A DNA stretch of 48,345 bases from Pseudomonadota bacterium (GCA_022360315.1 JAKSDA010000087.1:1-48345), one strand, 5' to 3'; positions 11,340 to 20,715 are shown, counted from the stretch's first letter. Notes: generated from the sequence alone by a model not told the origin. A program made the numbers and translations.

Positions 11340-11706
11340 AGGTCACTCCTGCTTTCGACTGACGGGTAGTCTATCCCGGTCCGACACGATCGCCAAACCC
11401 CCATCCAGGGCAAAAATGGACGCGCAAGCCGTACACGCAGCGCTTCATGCAACGCATACGCCAAAAATACAGGACCAGACGGCAGAGTGATCCCAGCCAG
11501 AGCGGCCTCAGAGTCGTGGTGACAACGGCAAAAAACTTGAGAAGGCGAGTACTTGCCCCCTATTCTGGAGCCACCCGGGCGATTGGCGACAAGTGCGACA
11601 AAAAAACGTGAAGCAAGTACGTCGTCCGGCGTCAATTGTTATTGTAGTTGGGTACCGTACGTGCGCGTTGCACGTACGCACAGGACTCGCGTTATTGCAC
11701 CAGCTC
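11340..11706. other. Divergent intergenic region between tatA and the transglycosylase gene
   Basis: This 367-bp region holds the 5' leaders of both genes. At 11656-11678 there is a perfect 9-bp inverted repeat, CGTACGTGC and its complement, separated by 5 bases. It is GC-rich and has no T run, so it looks more like an operator or leader hairpin than a terminator. No other gene is seen. Confidence 0.5.
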
Positions 11707-13773
11707 ATGCGGCTCTTTGTCATGCTACGCCGAACTGCCTTCATTTCCGCAGCATTTTTGGCGATTGCGCTCGTGGGTCGGCCGATGTCGACGTCTGAGG
11801 CATCGCCGGGGGCCGAGAAATCGGTACATCCCGGGCGACAGATTCCGGCTCCGGGTCCTACACCGCCAGCGGCGCCGCCTCTGCAGACCGACTTCGATCA
11901 GCGCCGGGCCATTCGCGGCTGTCCGGTAGGTGCAGAATGCCGCAAACGCGCCGAGGATCAGCTGCGCGAGTTTGAACTGGAGACATTTGGACCGGTCGAT
12001 CGGCAATCGCCCTGGTTTGACGACACCGATGGCAGCCCTGCCGCGTACGGCCAGACATCGAAGTTTGCTTTGCAGTCGCGACGGCCGGCGGTCACCCGGG
12101 GCACCGATGTGCGCCCGGATCTACCATGGCTCGATCAGCTCGAGATGCCGGATCTCCCGGTCCAATGGAACGAGCGGCTCATCGAGTACCTCGAGTTCTA
12201 CAAGAACGACCGGCGCGGTCGCAACATCATGCACGGCTGGTTGCGCGCTCAGGGCAAGTACCGCGACCTGCTGGTGTCCCATTTGAGGCGAGCTCGTCTG
12301 CCCCTCGACCTGTTGTATGTGGCGATGATCGAGTCCTCGTATGATCCGCGCGAGCATTCGTATGCTGGTGCCAGCGGATTGTGGCAGTTCATGCCCGCCG
12401 GGGGCCGTATCTACGGGCTCGTCATCGACCGCTGGATCGACGAGCGCAACGACCCGGTGCGATCGACCGAGGCCGCGATGATGTACTGGGCCGATCTATA
12501 CCAGCGATTCGGCGACTGGCCCCTGGCCATGGCCGCGTACAACGCCGGTTACGGAGCTGTGCTGCGCGCCGTGGCCACGTTTAACAGCAATGATTATTGG
12601 GAGCTGTGCAGCTACGAAAACGCACTGCCGTGGGGCACTCGGCTCTATGTGGCAAAGGCGCTGGCCGCGGCGATCGTGGGGCGCAATCGCGCCCTCTTTG
12701 GCTATGCCGAGGTCAAGCCCGAGTCACCGGTGACCTGGGACACCGCCACTGTACCCCGGTCGAGTTCGCTGCGCGCGATTGCTCGAGCTGCGGGAACCCG
12801 CGTCGAGGTGATTCGCGCGCTCAATCCGCAACTGCGCCGCAATCGCACTCCGCCGCAGATGACCGACTATGTCGTGCGCATCCCGCGCGAGCGCGCTCGG
12901 CTATTTGCCGAGCGGTTTCCCCAGCTGCGCGGCGACTGGGACCGGTACGACGCCTATGTGGTTGCCCACGGCGAGCGCTTCGAGGATATCGCCACCATGT
13001 ACAGCATCTCGCGTCGCAAGCTGGCTCGACTCAACGGCATCGAGCATGTTTCCGAGGTGCGAGGCGGCACGGTACTGGTCGTGCCCAGGACCAGCGAGGC
13101 CGACAAAAAGCGCAACCTCAAAAGAGCCCGGCAGGATCTCTACACCTCCGGCTCGCCGCGCGGCCGTGAAGGCGACAAATTGATCGTCGCGGTGCCCGAC
13201 AAGAATCTGCGCGTTGCGGGCAAGAGGCGGGTTTTTTACCGCGTGGTCACGGGCGACACTCTGTACGGCGTGGCCAGAGCATTGGGTGTATCGCGCTTTG
13301 ATCTGGCCAGCTGGAACGGCCTTGACCGCGAAGCTCATCTGCACCCGCGAATGATCTTGCAGGCGTTCATCGCCGGGACATTCTCGGCCGACAAGCGCGG
13401 CATCGCCCTGCTCGACCCCGGTCGACTGACGGTTGTCAGCCGGGGCTCAGCTGAGCATATCGCTGCGGTCGAGACCCGTCGCGGCCGCCAGCGCAAGGTC
13501 TACCGGGTCGACAAGGCCGAATCGTTCGAGTCGATCGGCAAAAAATTTGGCCTCAGCGCGCGCGATCTGGCCCGTATCAACCACCGGCCGCCCACCACCG
13601 TGGTCGAGCCCGGCGAAGAGATCATCGTCTACATCGTGGTTGATGACACCCGCTCGGAACGCGCTCAAAAACAGGCTCGAAAACAGGCCGAGGCGACCAG
13701 GCGGCGGAGCGGCAAGCGCGCGACCGGGCAGCGCGCCAAGGCCGGCAAGCAAAAAGGCCAGCGGGCCCGATGA
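11707..13773 (+). CDS. MltD-like lytic transglycosylase with three LysM domains
   Basis: A protein of 688 residues from the ATG at 11707; an ATG at 11722 is also possible and neither has a strong ribosome site. A signal peptide follows (MLRRTAFISAAFLAIALVG). Residues about 200-290 form an SLT domain: IESSYDP with the catalytic Glu at about 209, then GASGLWQFMPAG and AMAAYNAGYG. This fold cleaves the glycan strands of peptidoglycan to 1,6-anhydro products in the periplasm. LysM modules at about 417-460, 511-554 and 599-643 (for example YRVVTGDTLYGVARALGVS) would bind peptidoglycan, and a weaker LysM-like segment follows the SLT domain. The C-terminus is a Lys/Arg-rich tail. It is longer than E. 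coli MltD (about 450 residues). Confidence 0.9.
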   Translation: MRLFVMLRRTAFISAAFLAIALVGRPMSTSEASPGAEKSVHPGRQIPAPGPTPPAAPPLQTDFDQRRAIRGCPVGAECRKRAEDQLREFELETFGPVDRQSPWFDDTDGSPAAYGQTSKFALQSRRPAVTRGTDVRPDLPWLDQLEMPDLPVQWNERLIEYLEFYKNDRRGRNIMHGWLRAQGKYRDLLVSHLRRARLPLDLLYVAMIESSYDPREHSYAGASGLWQFMPAGGRIYGLVIDRWIDERNDPVRSTEAAMMYWADLYQRFGDWPLAMAAYNAGYGAVLRAVATFNSNDYWELCSYENALPWGTRLYVAKALAAAIVGRNRALFGYAEVKPESPVTWDTATVPRSSSLRAIARAAGTRVEVIRALNPQLRRNRTPPQMTDYVVRIPRERARLFAERFPQLRGDWDRYDAYVVAHGERFEDIATMYSISRRKLARLNGIEHVSEVRGGTVLVVPRTSEADKKRNLKRARQDLYTSGSPRGREGDKLIVAVPDKNLRVAGKRRVFYRVVTGDTLYGVARALGVSRFDLASWNGLDREAHLHPRMILQAFIAGTFSADKRGIALLDPGRLTVVSRGSAEHIAAVETRRGRQRKVYRVDKAESFESIGKKFGLSARDLARINHRPPTTVVEPGEEIIVYIVVDDTRSERAQKQARKQAEATRRRSGKRATGQRAKAGKQKGQRAR

Positions 13774-13938
13774 CCCGGCCCTCGGTCAGGATTTGCATAT
13801 CGCGGGCGAGCACGGGTGTACCCCGTCCGCATGTGGGTACAAACGGGTGCGCCGAGACCACGCGGTGGTTTGACCGGAGGCTGACAAAAAAGCCTGTGAT
13901 GTATGGCCGGCCCGCGCATCCAGCGCTACTGTGCCGCC

Positions 13939-14442
13939 ATGGCGAAGAAGAAGCGCCACAAGGTCGGCGTTGCGCCCGATGGTACCAAGCTCCTGGTCCG
14001 CAACCGGCGCGCGACGCACGACTATCAGATCCACGAAACCATCGAGGCCGGCATGGTCTTGGTCGGCTCGGAGGTCAAGTCACTGCGCGATTCTCACGCG
14101 TCAATCGGCAACGCCTATGTCGAGTTCCGGGCCGGGGAGGCGTGGCTGGTCGGCGCCACTATCAAGGAGTATCCCTGGGCCAACCAGTTCAACCACGACC
14201 CCGAGCGCGACCGCAAGCTCTTGTTGAAAAAGCGCGAGATCCGCCGATTCATCACCAGGGTAGAGCAGCGCGGTTTCACACTGATTCCCCTGTCCATATA
14301 CCTCAAGGATGGCCGGATCAAAGTCGAGCTCGGCCTGGCCTCGGGCAAACAACTGTACGAAAAGCGCGATGCGTCCCGCGAGGCCGATGCCCAGCGCGAG
14401 ATCGATCGAGCGATGAAATCGCACCGCACCAATGGACCATAG
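13939..14442 (+). CDS. smpB: SsrA-binding protein SmpB
   Basis: A protein of 167 residues starting MAKKKRHKVG. SmpB binds tmRNA and delivers it to stalled ribosomes for trans-translation. Family motifs are intact: NRRATHDYQIHETIEAGMVL, GSEVKSLR, GNAYVEFRAGEAWLVGA, and a basic C-terminal tail (GLASGKQLYEKRDASREADAQREIDRAMK). The start at 13939 fits the family alignment; an upstream in-frame ATG at 13903 would add 12 unlikely residues. No clear Shine-Dalgarno is visible. The tmRNA gene (ssrA) is not recognised in the window. Confidence 0.95.
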   Translation: MAKKKRHKVGVAPDGTKLLVRNRRATHDYQIHETIEAGMVLVGSEVKSLRDSHASIGNAYVEFRAGEAWLVGATIKEYPWANQFNHDPERDRKLLLKKREIRRFITRVEQRGFTLIPLSIYLKDGRIKVELGLASGKQLYEKRDASREADAQREIDRAMKSHRTNGP

Positions 14443-14492
14443 CATCAGAACCCGAGCGGCCACGGTTAACCTTACACAATAGGAATAAAACT

Positions 14493-15266
14493 ATGCTGAG
14501 ACTGCTAATTGGAAACTATTTGTTTATCGGGCTTGTCGCAAGTGGGTGCGTGATGGATCTCTCGCAACCTGTGGACGAGCAAGCCTCGATCGAATCGGCA
14601 GTAACTCTGCCGCACAATCAGATCCAACCCATCACGGGCATTGCTGAGGATAGGCATGAAACATGGGGCCCCGAGTTCTCCTACAAACAGGGATGCAAGC
14701 CATACACCGCTGTCGACCAGCATGGCAACACCAACGCAGGACTCAAGGCTTCTGGTTCCGAAGGCGGCAAGTGCCGAGACAGTGATATGGGCCAGCTCTA
14801 CGCGCGCACGCGCGAATACCCCGATGGATTGGTTGCGCACATGTACTCGCTCTATTTCCCGAAAGACAATGGCTTTCCATTCCCCTCACTCGGACATCGT
14901 CACGACTGGGAGTGTGTGGTTATTTGGGTGAAGGATGATTCAGAGGTGCTCAAAGTCGCGTTCTCACAACACGGTGATTTCAAGACCTACGATCCGGGAG
15001 ACGTCCATTGGAGCGGAAATCGCGTCCGCGTTCAGTATGCTCGAAGCCAGTTTACCCATGCATTTATGCCTGGCCATAAGGGTGGCTCGACACCCGTTAT
15101 AGCCTCCTGGGATATGCTGCCCGAGCCTGCCAAGCGTGCATTGAATGACACGAGCTTCGGAAGGGCCATCACGCCGATGCGCGAAAACCGGTTTCAGAGC
15201 CAGATCGATAAGTCGTGGCCAGATCGCCCGGCCGTTGCTCGGTTTGGAGGTAGCGAAAGACGGTGA
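14493..15266 (+). CDS. Nep1-like (NPP1-family) lipoprotein
   Basis: A protein of 257 residues. AGGA lies eight bases before the ATG. The N-terminus LLIGNYLFIGLVASGC ends in a lipobox with Cys19, so a lipoprotein is predicted. The mature part is an NPP1/NLP domain: two cysteines (C68 and C94) spaced as in type 1 NLPs, then YFPKD (D125) and the hallmark heptapeptide GHRHDWE at 134-140. In studied NLPs the equivalents of D125, H135, D138 and E140 form the metal site, and the family binds glycosylated sphingolipids and permeabilises eudicot membranes. Whether this one does so is unknown. Lipid anchoring is unusual for a family normally secreted free. The extended in-frame sequence upstream of 14493 is antisense-like noise over smpB. 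Confidence 0.88.
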   Translation: MLRLLIGNYLFIGLVASGCVMDLSQPVDEQASIESAVTLPHNQIQPITGIAEDRHETWGPEFSYKQGCKPYTAVDQHGNTNAGLKASGSEGGKCRDSDMGQLYARTREYPDGLVAHMYSLYFPKDNGFPFPSLGHRHDWECVVIWVKDDSEVLKVAFSQHGDFKTYDPGDVHWSGNRVRVQYARSQFTHAFMPGHKGGSTPVIASWDMLPEPAKRALNDTSFGRAITPMRENRFQSQIDKSWPDRPAVARFGGSERR

Positions 15267-15333
15267 ACATGCCCCAGCCGTTCGGGCCCGGCCTCGCTGG
15301 CCCTGAGTCTGATCACTGGCCAGAGCGGACGAG

Positions 15334-16506
15334 TTACGAACCGCCGACCACGCACGAAAATTTTGTATCCCGGGTAAAATCCTGTGGCTGTTCACCGCCC
15401 GCTCCAGTGCAGATATTGGTGGTCTGACTCTGTCCGTCGCGGACCACCGTGCGGGCCCATGCCGTGACCAATCCGGTCTTGCTCGCAGTGCCGTTGCAGT
15501 CGGTCGCCACAAATGAGTGCAGGTTGTTTGCTTCGATATAAAACAACCATTCTTGTCGGGGATCCATCGAAATAAAATACGGACTCCAGCTGGCCTGATC
15601 GACCAGCGCTGCACGCTCGTCGATCAACATATACTGGTATTGATCGGGGCACGATGGCGGTGTGAGCGTGATGTAGACCTCCTGCGGAAAATGAAAATGG
15701 GAGGGGTAAAACGTGCCCGCTCGTTGGTTGGTGAGACCGATCTCACCCTGAAAATCCTCGCCGTCGATCTGATCGATCTTCAACATGCCCCATGGCCCCA
15801 TGATCTCGGCGTAGGCATAGCCACCGCGAAAGCGATCGCTGCCCGCACTCTCGTGGTCGATGTAAAACGGTATCCAGCCGGCGCTCGCCCACAAATGGGG
15901 CAAGCCGTTGATCGTCACGTCGCGCTTCCAGCGGGTGGAACTGATCGCATTCTGCGCAATGGCGAGAAAGTCCGCGGCAAACTCGCGCAGAAATACCTGC
16001 AGCGGCTCCTGGCTGGTATAGGTCGTTTCATAGAGCGGCCGGTCCAGCCACGTGGCCACTGCCGATATATCGCGCATCGCCGCACTGGGAGTGAATCCGC
16101 GAAAGGCCTCGTCCACTGTGCTCATCGTGGGATCAAAACACTTCTTGGCCGCGTCCCGATTTTCTACCACCACCTTGACATGTTCGATCATCTTGGCAAC
16201 ATCGTCGTAGTTGCCAATGCACTCGGTGATCTTGCCTCCATCTTCGGACTCTGAGTGAATGGTCGCCGTGGCCGTGGCACACCCGTTCATGCCCGAAGCC
16301 AGCGCCGCCTGATAGGCGTCCAGATATTGAACGACCTCCTCGTAGATCTGATCGACCATCTCGGCATCCTGGCCTTGCCAGCTCAGCGTCTCCACGCCGT
16401 CAAGACACGTGATGGTTACTTTCGAGTCCGAATCGCATGCAGTGAACGCAAGCATTGTCGCCATACACGCAGCCAGCCAATGTCGATTTGAAATACTGTA
16501 TTTCAC
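15334..16506 (-). CDS. Lipoprotein with a DMSP-lyase-like cupin domain
   Basis: A protein of 390 residues. It starts at GTG 16506 with AGGAG at good spacing. The N-terminus ends in FTAC (Cys24), a likely lipobox. Residues about 45-195 are helical. Residues about 200-365 form a cupin: GTFYPSHFHFPQEVYITL carries H270, H272, E276 and Y278 in the HxHxxxExY order of DddL/DddQ/DddK-type DMSP lyases, and H330 (NNLHSF) supplies the usual fourth ligand. Those enzymes cleave dimethylsulfoniopropionate to DMS and acrylate. The metal site looks complete, but the rest is divergent, so the substrate is uncertain. Lipid attachment would place it outside the cytoplasm, unlike known Ddd lyases. It converges with the Nep1-like gene. 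Confidence 0.7.
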   Translation of the reverse strand: MKYSISNRHWLAACMATMLAFTACDSDSKVTITCLDGVETLSWQGQDAEMVDQIYEEVVQYLDAYQAALASGMNGCATATATIHSESEDGGKITECIGNYDDVAKMIEHVKVVVENRDAAKKCFDPTMSTVDEAFRGFTPSAAMRDISAVATWLDRPLYETTYTSQEPLQVFLREFAADFLAIAQNAISSTRWKRDVTINGLPHLWASAGWIPFYIDHESAGSDRFRGGYAYAEIMGPWGMLKIDQIDGEDFQGEIGLTNQRAGTFYPSHFHFPQEVYITLTPPSCPDQYQYMLIDERAALVDQASWSPYFISMDPRQEWLFYIEANNLHSFVATDCNGTASKTGLVTAWARTVVRDGQSQTTNICTGAGGEQPQDFTRDTKFSCVVGGS

Positions 16507-17060
16507 AAGATCTCCTTTCTCTGTCCTCGTTGCTGTGTCCTGTGCAAACGCAAAACAATCGCGCCCCTCTACCAGCGATTGTCGGGCATCCGCAGCATAG
16601 AAGGCGAGGCCCCGCGCAACAAGGTGAACACGAGGCCGCAGAGCAAATCAATAACTTTCGTTCATGACCACCGATCGACCGACGCGTTCGATGCACTCGG
16701 GCAACAACGATGGCCAAAAACCGATCGATCAATAATCCAAAGCCAAAAAACTGTCAAAATTATCAAAATGATATGAGCGACAGCAATGAATGGGTTCGCC
16801 GCTGGCGTGCAGCGCCCGGGTGACCCCTTGCCGAGGTCTGCGGCCCGAGGTGCAGGTCGATCAGCCGCGGGCGCAAATTGTCGCCCGGGCCACGCATCCC
16901 TGTTACCGGTCGGTCATGGTACCGTAACTCATCGGACATGGATCGATTCACCCGCCGTGAACCGACATGATACGGCGGGCGCGAACAACAGGTCTGGCGC
17001 CGACGCTGCGGCCCGGAACGATTGGCTCGCCGGCGCCACTTGCGGTTATAGTGACGCCAC
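16507..17060. other. Intergenic region between the cupin lipoprotein and the DUF1688 gene
   Basis: This 554-bp divergent region has no convincing gene. It contains a short hairpin (arms CAATCGC and GCGATTG at 16556-16581) and an AT-richer patch around 16730-16780 that could hold promoters. Nothing more specific is supported. Confidence 0.5.
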
Positions 17061-18341
17061 ATGACGGTTGGACCGGAACAACTCGGCGAAGCACAGCGCA
17101 AGGCCATCGCCTATCTGCGCTCGCCGCAGGCAATTCGCGAACGTTCGGGGGCCATCTTTGACGCCGGTATGCGCGGCGACCTGGCCCATTTCCACATCGA
17201 ACTCGACCGACTCGATACCGCGGCCCGACGCGTGATCGCGACAACGCGAGCAGCGTACCCCGACCTGGCCATCCCCTATCACAGCCGGTGGAATCACTTT
17301 CGCATCGGCGGTGTGGATCGCCTCGCACAACTCGAAACGCACTTGCGCGCCATGGATGCTGCCGAGCGCGGCCGCTGTCTCTACGATCTGGTCATTGCCA
17401 GCGTGCTGCTCGACGCTGGCGCTGGCCAGAGGTGGACATACCGCGAATCCGCTACCGGGCAGACATTTGCGCGCTCCGAAGGTCTGGCTGTGGCCAGCTT
17501 TCAGATGTTTGTGCAAGGCGCGTTGTCCAGCGACCCCGATCGGCCACTTCGCGCCGATGCCACACAGCTGCAAGCCATGACACCGGACCGTCTGGCCCGG
17601 CATTTCCAGGTCAGCGATGACAACCCACTGGCCGGATTGTCCGGTCGGGCCGCCCTGCTCCAGCGCCTCGGCCAAGTGGTGGCACAAAATCGCGCCATCT
17701 TTGCCAGCGCGGCACATCCGAGCGCATCGGACCAGCCGCCACGCGTGGGCGGTCTCTTCGACTATCTGACCAGCCGAGCCGAACGCGGCACCCTGCCGGC
17801 ACGCACCATCCTGGCCGCAGTGCTCGACGGACTCGGACCCATCTGGCCCGGCCGGACCACCATCGCCGGAGTCGATGTGGGCGATGTCTGGCACCACCCC
17901 GCAGCCGGTGGCTCGGGCCCGAGCGCCGGCCTTGTGCCGTTTCATAAACTGTCGCAATGGCTCACCTACTCGCTCATCGAGCCGCTCGAGGGCGCCGGCG
18001 TACAGGTCGTCGATACCGAGGAACTCACCGGCCTGGCCGAATACCGCAACGGCGGCCTCCTGGTCGATACTGGTCTGCTGATCCCCAAACATCCCGGCGT
18101 GACCAAACAGGCTCACCTTGCCAGCTCCCCCATCGTGGTCGAATGGCGCGCCCTCACCATCGTATTGCTAGACCGCCTCGGCGAACATATACGCCTCCTC
18201 TTGGGCAAAAGCAGCGCCGAGCTGCCCCTGGCCAGAATACTCGAAGGCGGTACCTGGAGCGCCGGACGGCAGATCGCTGGCGAGTTGCGCCCGGGCGGCG
18301 GCCCGCCCATCCAGATCAACAGCGACGGAACTGTTTTTTGA
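17061..18341 (+). CDS. DUF1688 / URC4-type protein of uracil catabolism
   Basis: A protein of 426 residues, the normal length of the URC4/Urg3 (DUF1688) family. Recognisable segments are [52 protein letters not shown] and [20 protein letters not shown]. In yeasts URC4 is one of several genes needed for the URC route of uracil breakdown; its chemistry is not settled. Here it is followed 16 bp downstream by upp, which agrees with the URC route using UMP made by uracil phosphoribosyltransferase. The GTP cyclohydrolase II-like URC1 gene is not in the window. No Shine-Dalgarno is clear before the ATG. Confidence 0.85.
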   Translation: MTVGPEQLGEAQRKAIAYLRSPQAIRERSGAIFDAGMRGDLAHFHIELDRLDTAARRVIATTRAAYPDLAIPYHSRWNHFRIGGVDRLAQLETHLRAMDAAERGRCLYDLVIASVLLDAGAGQRWTYRESATGQTFARSEGLAVASFQMFVQGALSSDPDRPLRADATQLQAMTPDRLARHFQVSDDNPLAGLSGRAALLQRLGQVVAQNRAIFASAAHPSASDQPPRVGGLFDYLTSRAERGTLPARTILAAVLDGLGPIWPGRTTIAGVDVGDVWHHPAAGGSGPSAGLVPFHKLSQWLTYSLIEPLEGAGVQVVDTEELTGLAEYRNGGLLVDTGLLIPKHPGVTKQAHLASSPIVVEWRALTIVLLDRLGEHIRLLLGKSSAELPLARILEGGTWSAGRQIAGELRPGGGPPIQINSDGTVF

Positions 18342-18357
18342 AAGAGCGGAGATTTAT

Positions 18358-18990
18358 ATGGAAGGACAGGTTCACCCCATCGATCATCCCCTAGTCCAGC
18401 ACAAACTCACACTGATGCGGCGAAAAGACTGCAGCACTAGCAACTTTCGCAGACTTTTGCAGGAGATCAGCATGCTGCTGGCCTACGAGGTGACCCGGGA
18501 CATGCCGACGACCCTGCACCCGATCGAAACCCCGCTCGCCGCGATGCAGGCGCCGCTTCTGGACGGCAAGAAGATCGTGCTCATCTCGATCTTGCGCGCA
18601 GGCAGCGGAATCCTCGACGGCATGCTGCGCATCCTGCCCTCGGCCCGGGTCGGCCATATCGGACTCTACCGGGATCCCAAAACGCTGGTCGCGGTCGAGT
18701 ACTATTTTAAGGTGCCCGACCATATGACCGATCGCGACGTCATCGTGGCCGATCCCATGCTGGCCACGGGCAACTCGGCCATCGCAGCGATCCAACGCAT
18801 CAAGAACACTCGACCGAGATCACTCAAGGTAGTGTGCCTTTTGGCGGCACCTGAAGGGATCAAGGCGTTTCATGAGCATCATCCCGAGATCCCGATCTAT
18901 ACTGCGGCAGTCGACGAGCGTCTCAACGAGAAGGGCTATATCTTGCCTGGCCTGGGCGACGCAGGTGACCGCCTCTACGGCACCAAATAA
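18358..18990 (+). CDS. upp: Uracil phosphoribosyltransferase
   Basis: A protein of 210 residues, typical of Upp. It makes UMP and pyrophosphate from uracil and PRPP. The PRPP-binding loop region is present ([19 protein letters not shown]), as are the N-terminal signature [22 protein letters not shown], the dimer and flexible loop ([29 protein letters not shown]), and the C-terminal uracil site ([25 protein letters not shown]). GGAG lies about six bases before the ATG. It is probably co-transcribed with the DUF1688 gene, suggesting uracil degradation rather than only salvage. Confidence 0.95.
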   Translation: MEGQVHPIDHPLVQHKLTLMRRKDCSTSNFRRLLQEISMLLAYEVTRDMPTTLHPIETPLAAMQAPLLDGKKIVLISILRAGSGILDGMLRILPSARVGHIGLYRDPKTLVAVEYYFKVPDHMTDRDVIVADPMLATGNSAIAAIQRIKNTRPRSLKVVCLLAAPEGIKAFHEHHPEIPIYTAAVDERLNEKGYILPGLGDAGDRLYGTK

Positions 18991-19006
18991 CCGAGCCTAG
19001 CTAGAC

Positions 19007-19042
19007 TGCTGTATGTGAGACCCGTGCTGTATGTGAGACCCG
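19007..19042 (+). repeat. Perfect 18-bp tandem duplication
   Basis: TGCTGTATGTGAGACCCG occurs twice head to tail in the gap between upp and the Ser/Thr kinase gene, about 150 bp upstream of the kinase start. It could be a binding site pair or a replication slip; no function is evident. Confidence 0.85.
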
Positions 19043-19192
19043 TGATCGACTGCTCATGAGCTGGTCATCGACTCGGTCATGGGCGCACCGGAGTCCGAAG
19101 AACATGATACCCTTCCTGACACTCCTGTTTGCGCCGGTCAAAACTCGGCACCGTCCCTGCTTGGCGGGATATGTGTAAGGAAGGAAATGCCG

Positions 19193-20533
19193 ATGAGATC
19201 ACAGCACTTCGGACCCTACACACTGCTGCGACGGCTCGGAGACGGAGGCATGGCAGAGGTGTTTTTGGCCAAGGAGCAAAAATCCATCGGTGTCGAGCGT
19301 CTGGTCGCGATCAAGCGGATCCACCCGCATCTGGCCAAAAGCAGTCGGTTCACGTCCATGTTGGTCGACGAGGCCAATATCGCCGGCAAACTGACCCACG
19401 CCAACATCGCGCGTATTCTCGACGTCGGCAATATTGGCGGCGAATACTTCATTGCCATGGAGTACGTACACGGCCGCGACTTGCGCAGCGTATTCAATCG
19501 TCACAAGAAGATGGGCCTGCAGGTGCCAAACGCCCACGCCTGTTATATGGGACTGGCCATCTGTGAAGGGCTCGACTACGCACACAATTACCGCGACTAC
19601 TGCGGTCGTGAACTCGGCCTGGTTCACCGCGATATCAGCCCGCACAACGTCATCCTGTCGTTCGACGGCGAGCTCAAGATCATCGATTTTGGTGTGGCCA
19701 AGGCGGTCGGTCGCCTGGTCCGGACCGAGACAGGCGCGATCAAGGGCAAGCTGACCTATATGTCGCCCGAGCAAGTGCGCGGGCTGCCCATCGATCGCCG
19801 CTCGGATGTGTTTGCGACTGGCATCGTCTTATTCGAACTGCTGACCGGTCAGCGTCTGTTTTTGGGCAGAACCGTGGCCAACATCGTTCAGAACGTGCGC
19901 GACGCTGTGGTTCCGGACCCGCGCCACTACAATCCGAAACTAACGCCAAAGCTCCAGGCCATCGTGCTTCGCGCCCTGGCCAAGGAGCCCGGCAACCGGT
20001 ACCAGAGCGCTGAGGAATTGCGCGCCGAACTGGCAGAGTTCATCCGCAGCGAGGGTCTCTATGTCAGCCGCGCGCGCGTCGCCGACTGGCTTCGCAACCT
20101 CTATGCCGAGGAATATGCGGCCGAATCGACACGCACTGCCCAGTTGTGGTCACTCGCGTCATCACGCCCATCAAGTGGGTCCCCGTTTGATGACACCGAT
20201 GATGACACCCACGGTGATGACACCCACGGAGAAACGCGGGACAAGAACAGCACCCGGGGGCGCCACGTGCACACGACTCCTGGCTGGGTGCCAGCGCTAT
20301 ATCAAGAGCCGGCGCAGCCCGACAGTGCACCGGCCACAGCACACGACAGGGGCGAGCACGGCGAGCGGGAAAGCGGCCACTCAGCCACGTCACCCGATGA
20401 GAACAAAGCGTCGCACGGCACGCCGGAACGTCCGGACGACAGCATTGACGCCACCCAGGCGACCCGCAGTATCGCCGATATCGATGCGCTTCAGCCCGAC
20501 TGCGTCGACGGCGCGGACCAACGCTCCAGCTGA
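19193..20533 (+). CDS. Cytosolic Hanks-type Ser/Thr protein kinase
   Basis: A protein of 446 residues. The start at 19193 is eight bases after AGGAAGG; the ATG at 19187 is too close to that site. The kinase domain spans about residues 7-280: LGDGGMAEVFLA (Gly loop), VAIKRIHPH (ATP Lys), HRDISPHNV (catalytic loop) and DFGVAKA, then YMSPEQVRG. HRDISPHN is the variant common in myxobacteria. All catalytic residues are present, so it should be active. The C-terminal ~150 residues are low complexity, rich in Asp, His, Thr and Glu (a DDTDDDTHGDDTHGE stretch). No transmembrane helix is seen, so it should be soluble. The substrate is unknown. Confidence 0.9.
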   Translation: MRSQHFGPYTLLRRLGDGGMAEVFLAKEQKSIGVERLVAIKRIHPHLAKSSRFTSMLVDEANIAGKLTHANIARILDVGNIGGEYFIAMEYVHGRDLRSVFNRHKKMGLQVPNAHACYMGLAICEGLDYAHNYRDYCGRELGLVHRDISPHNVILSFDGELKIIDFGVAKAVGRLVRTETGAIKGKLTYMSPEQVRGLPIDRRSDVFATGIVLFELLTGQRLFLGRTVANIVQNVRDAVVPDPRHYNPKLTPKLQAIVLRALAKEPGNRYQSAEELRAELAEFIRSEGLYVSRARVADWLRNLYAEEYAAESTRTAQLWSLASSRPSSGSPFDDTDDDTHGDDTHGETRDKNSTRGRHVHTTPGWVPALYQEPAQPDSAPATAHDRGEHGERESGHSATSPDENKASHGTPERPDDSIDATQATRSIADIDALQPDCVDGADQRSS

Positions 20534-20560
20534 GTACGGTTGCCGCAATGTTCTCCCCAG

Positions 20561-20622
20561 GGTCATGCCCGACCCCGGGGGGTCATGCCCGACCGGGTCA
20601 CGTCCGGCCGGGTCATATGACC
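20561..20622 (+). repeat. Clustered GGTCATGCCCGACC repeats between convergent genes
   Basis: GGTCATGCCCGACC occurs at 20561-20574 and 20581-20594, followed by two degraded versions ending at 20622 (GGTCACGTCCGGCC and the palindrome GGTCATATGACC). The kinase gene and the lipoprotein gene converge on this 180-bp gap, so the cluster may act as a bidirectional terminator or a binding array. Confidence 0.65.
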
Positions 20623-20715
20623 GATACCTCGGTAGTCTCGCAGTGATCCGCACAGCGCGGCGTCAGCTCGCTGCGCTCACTGCCAAAGAATGACCGGCCC
20701 GGCGTACAAGAACCC

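Noticed and set aside
13770..14492. An upstream extension of the Nep1-like gene to about 500 residues
   Set aside because: The extension overlaps smpB in another frame and looks like noise; the ATG at 14493 has a ribosome site and a lipoprotein signal.
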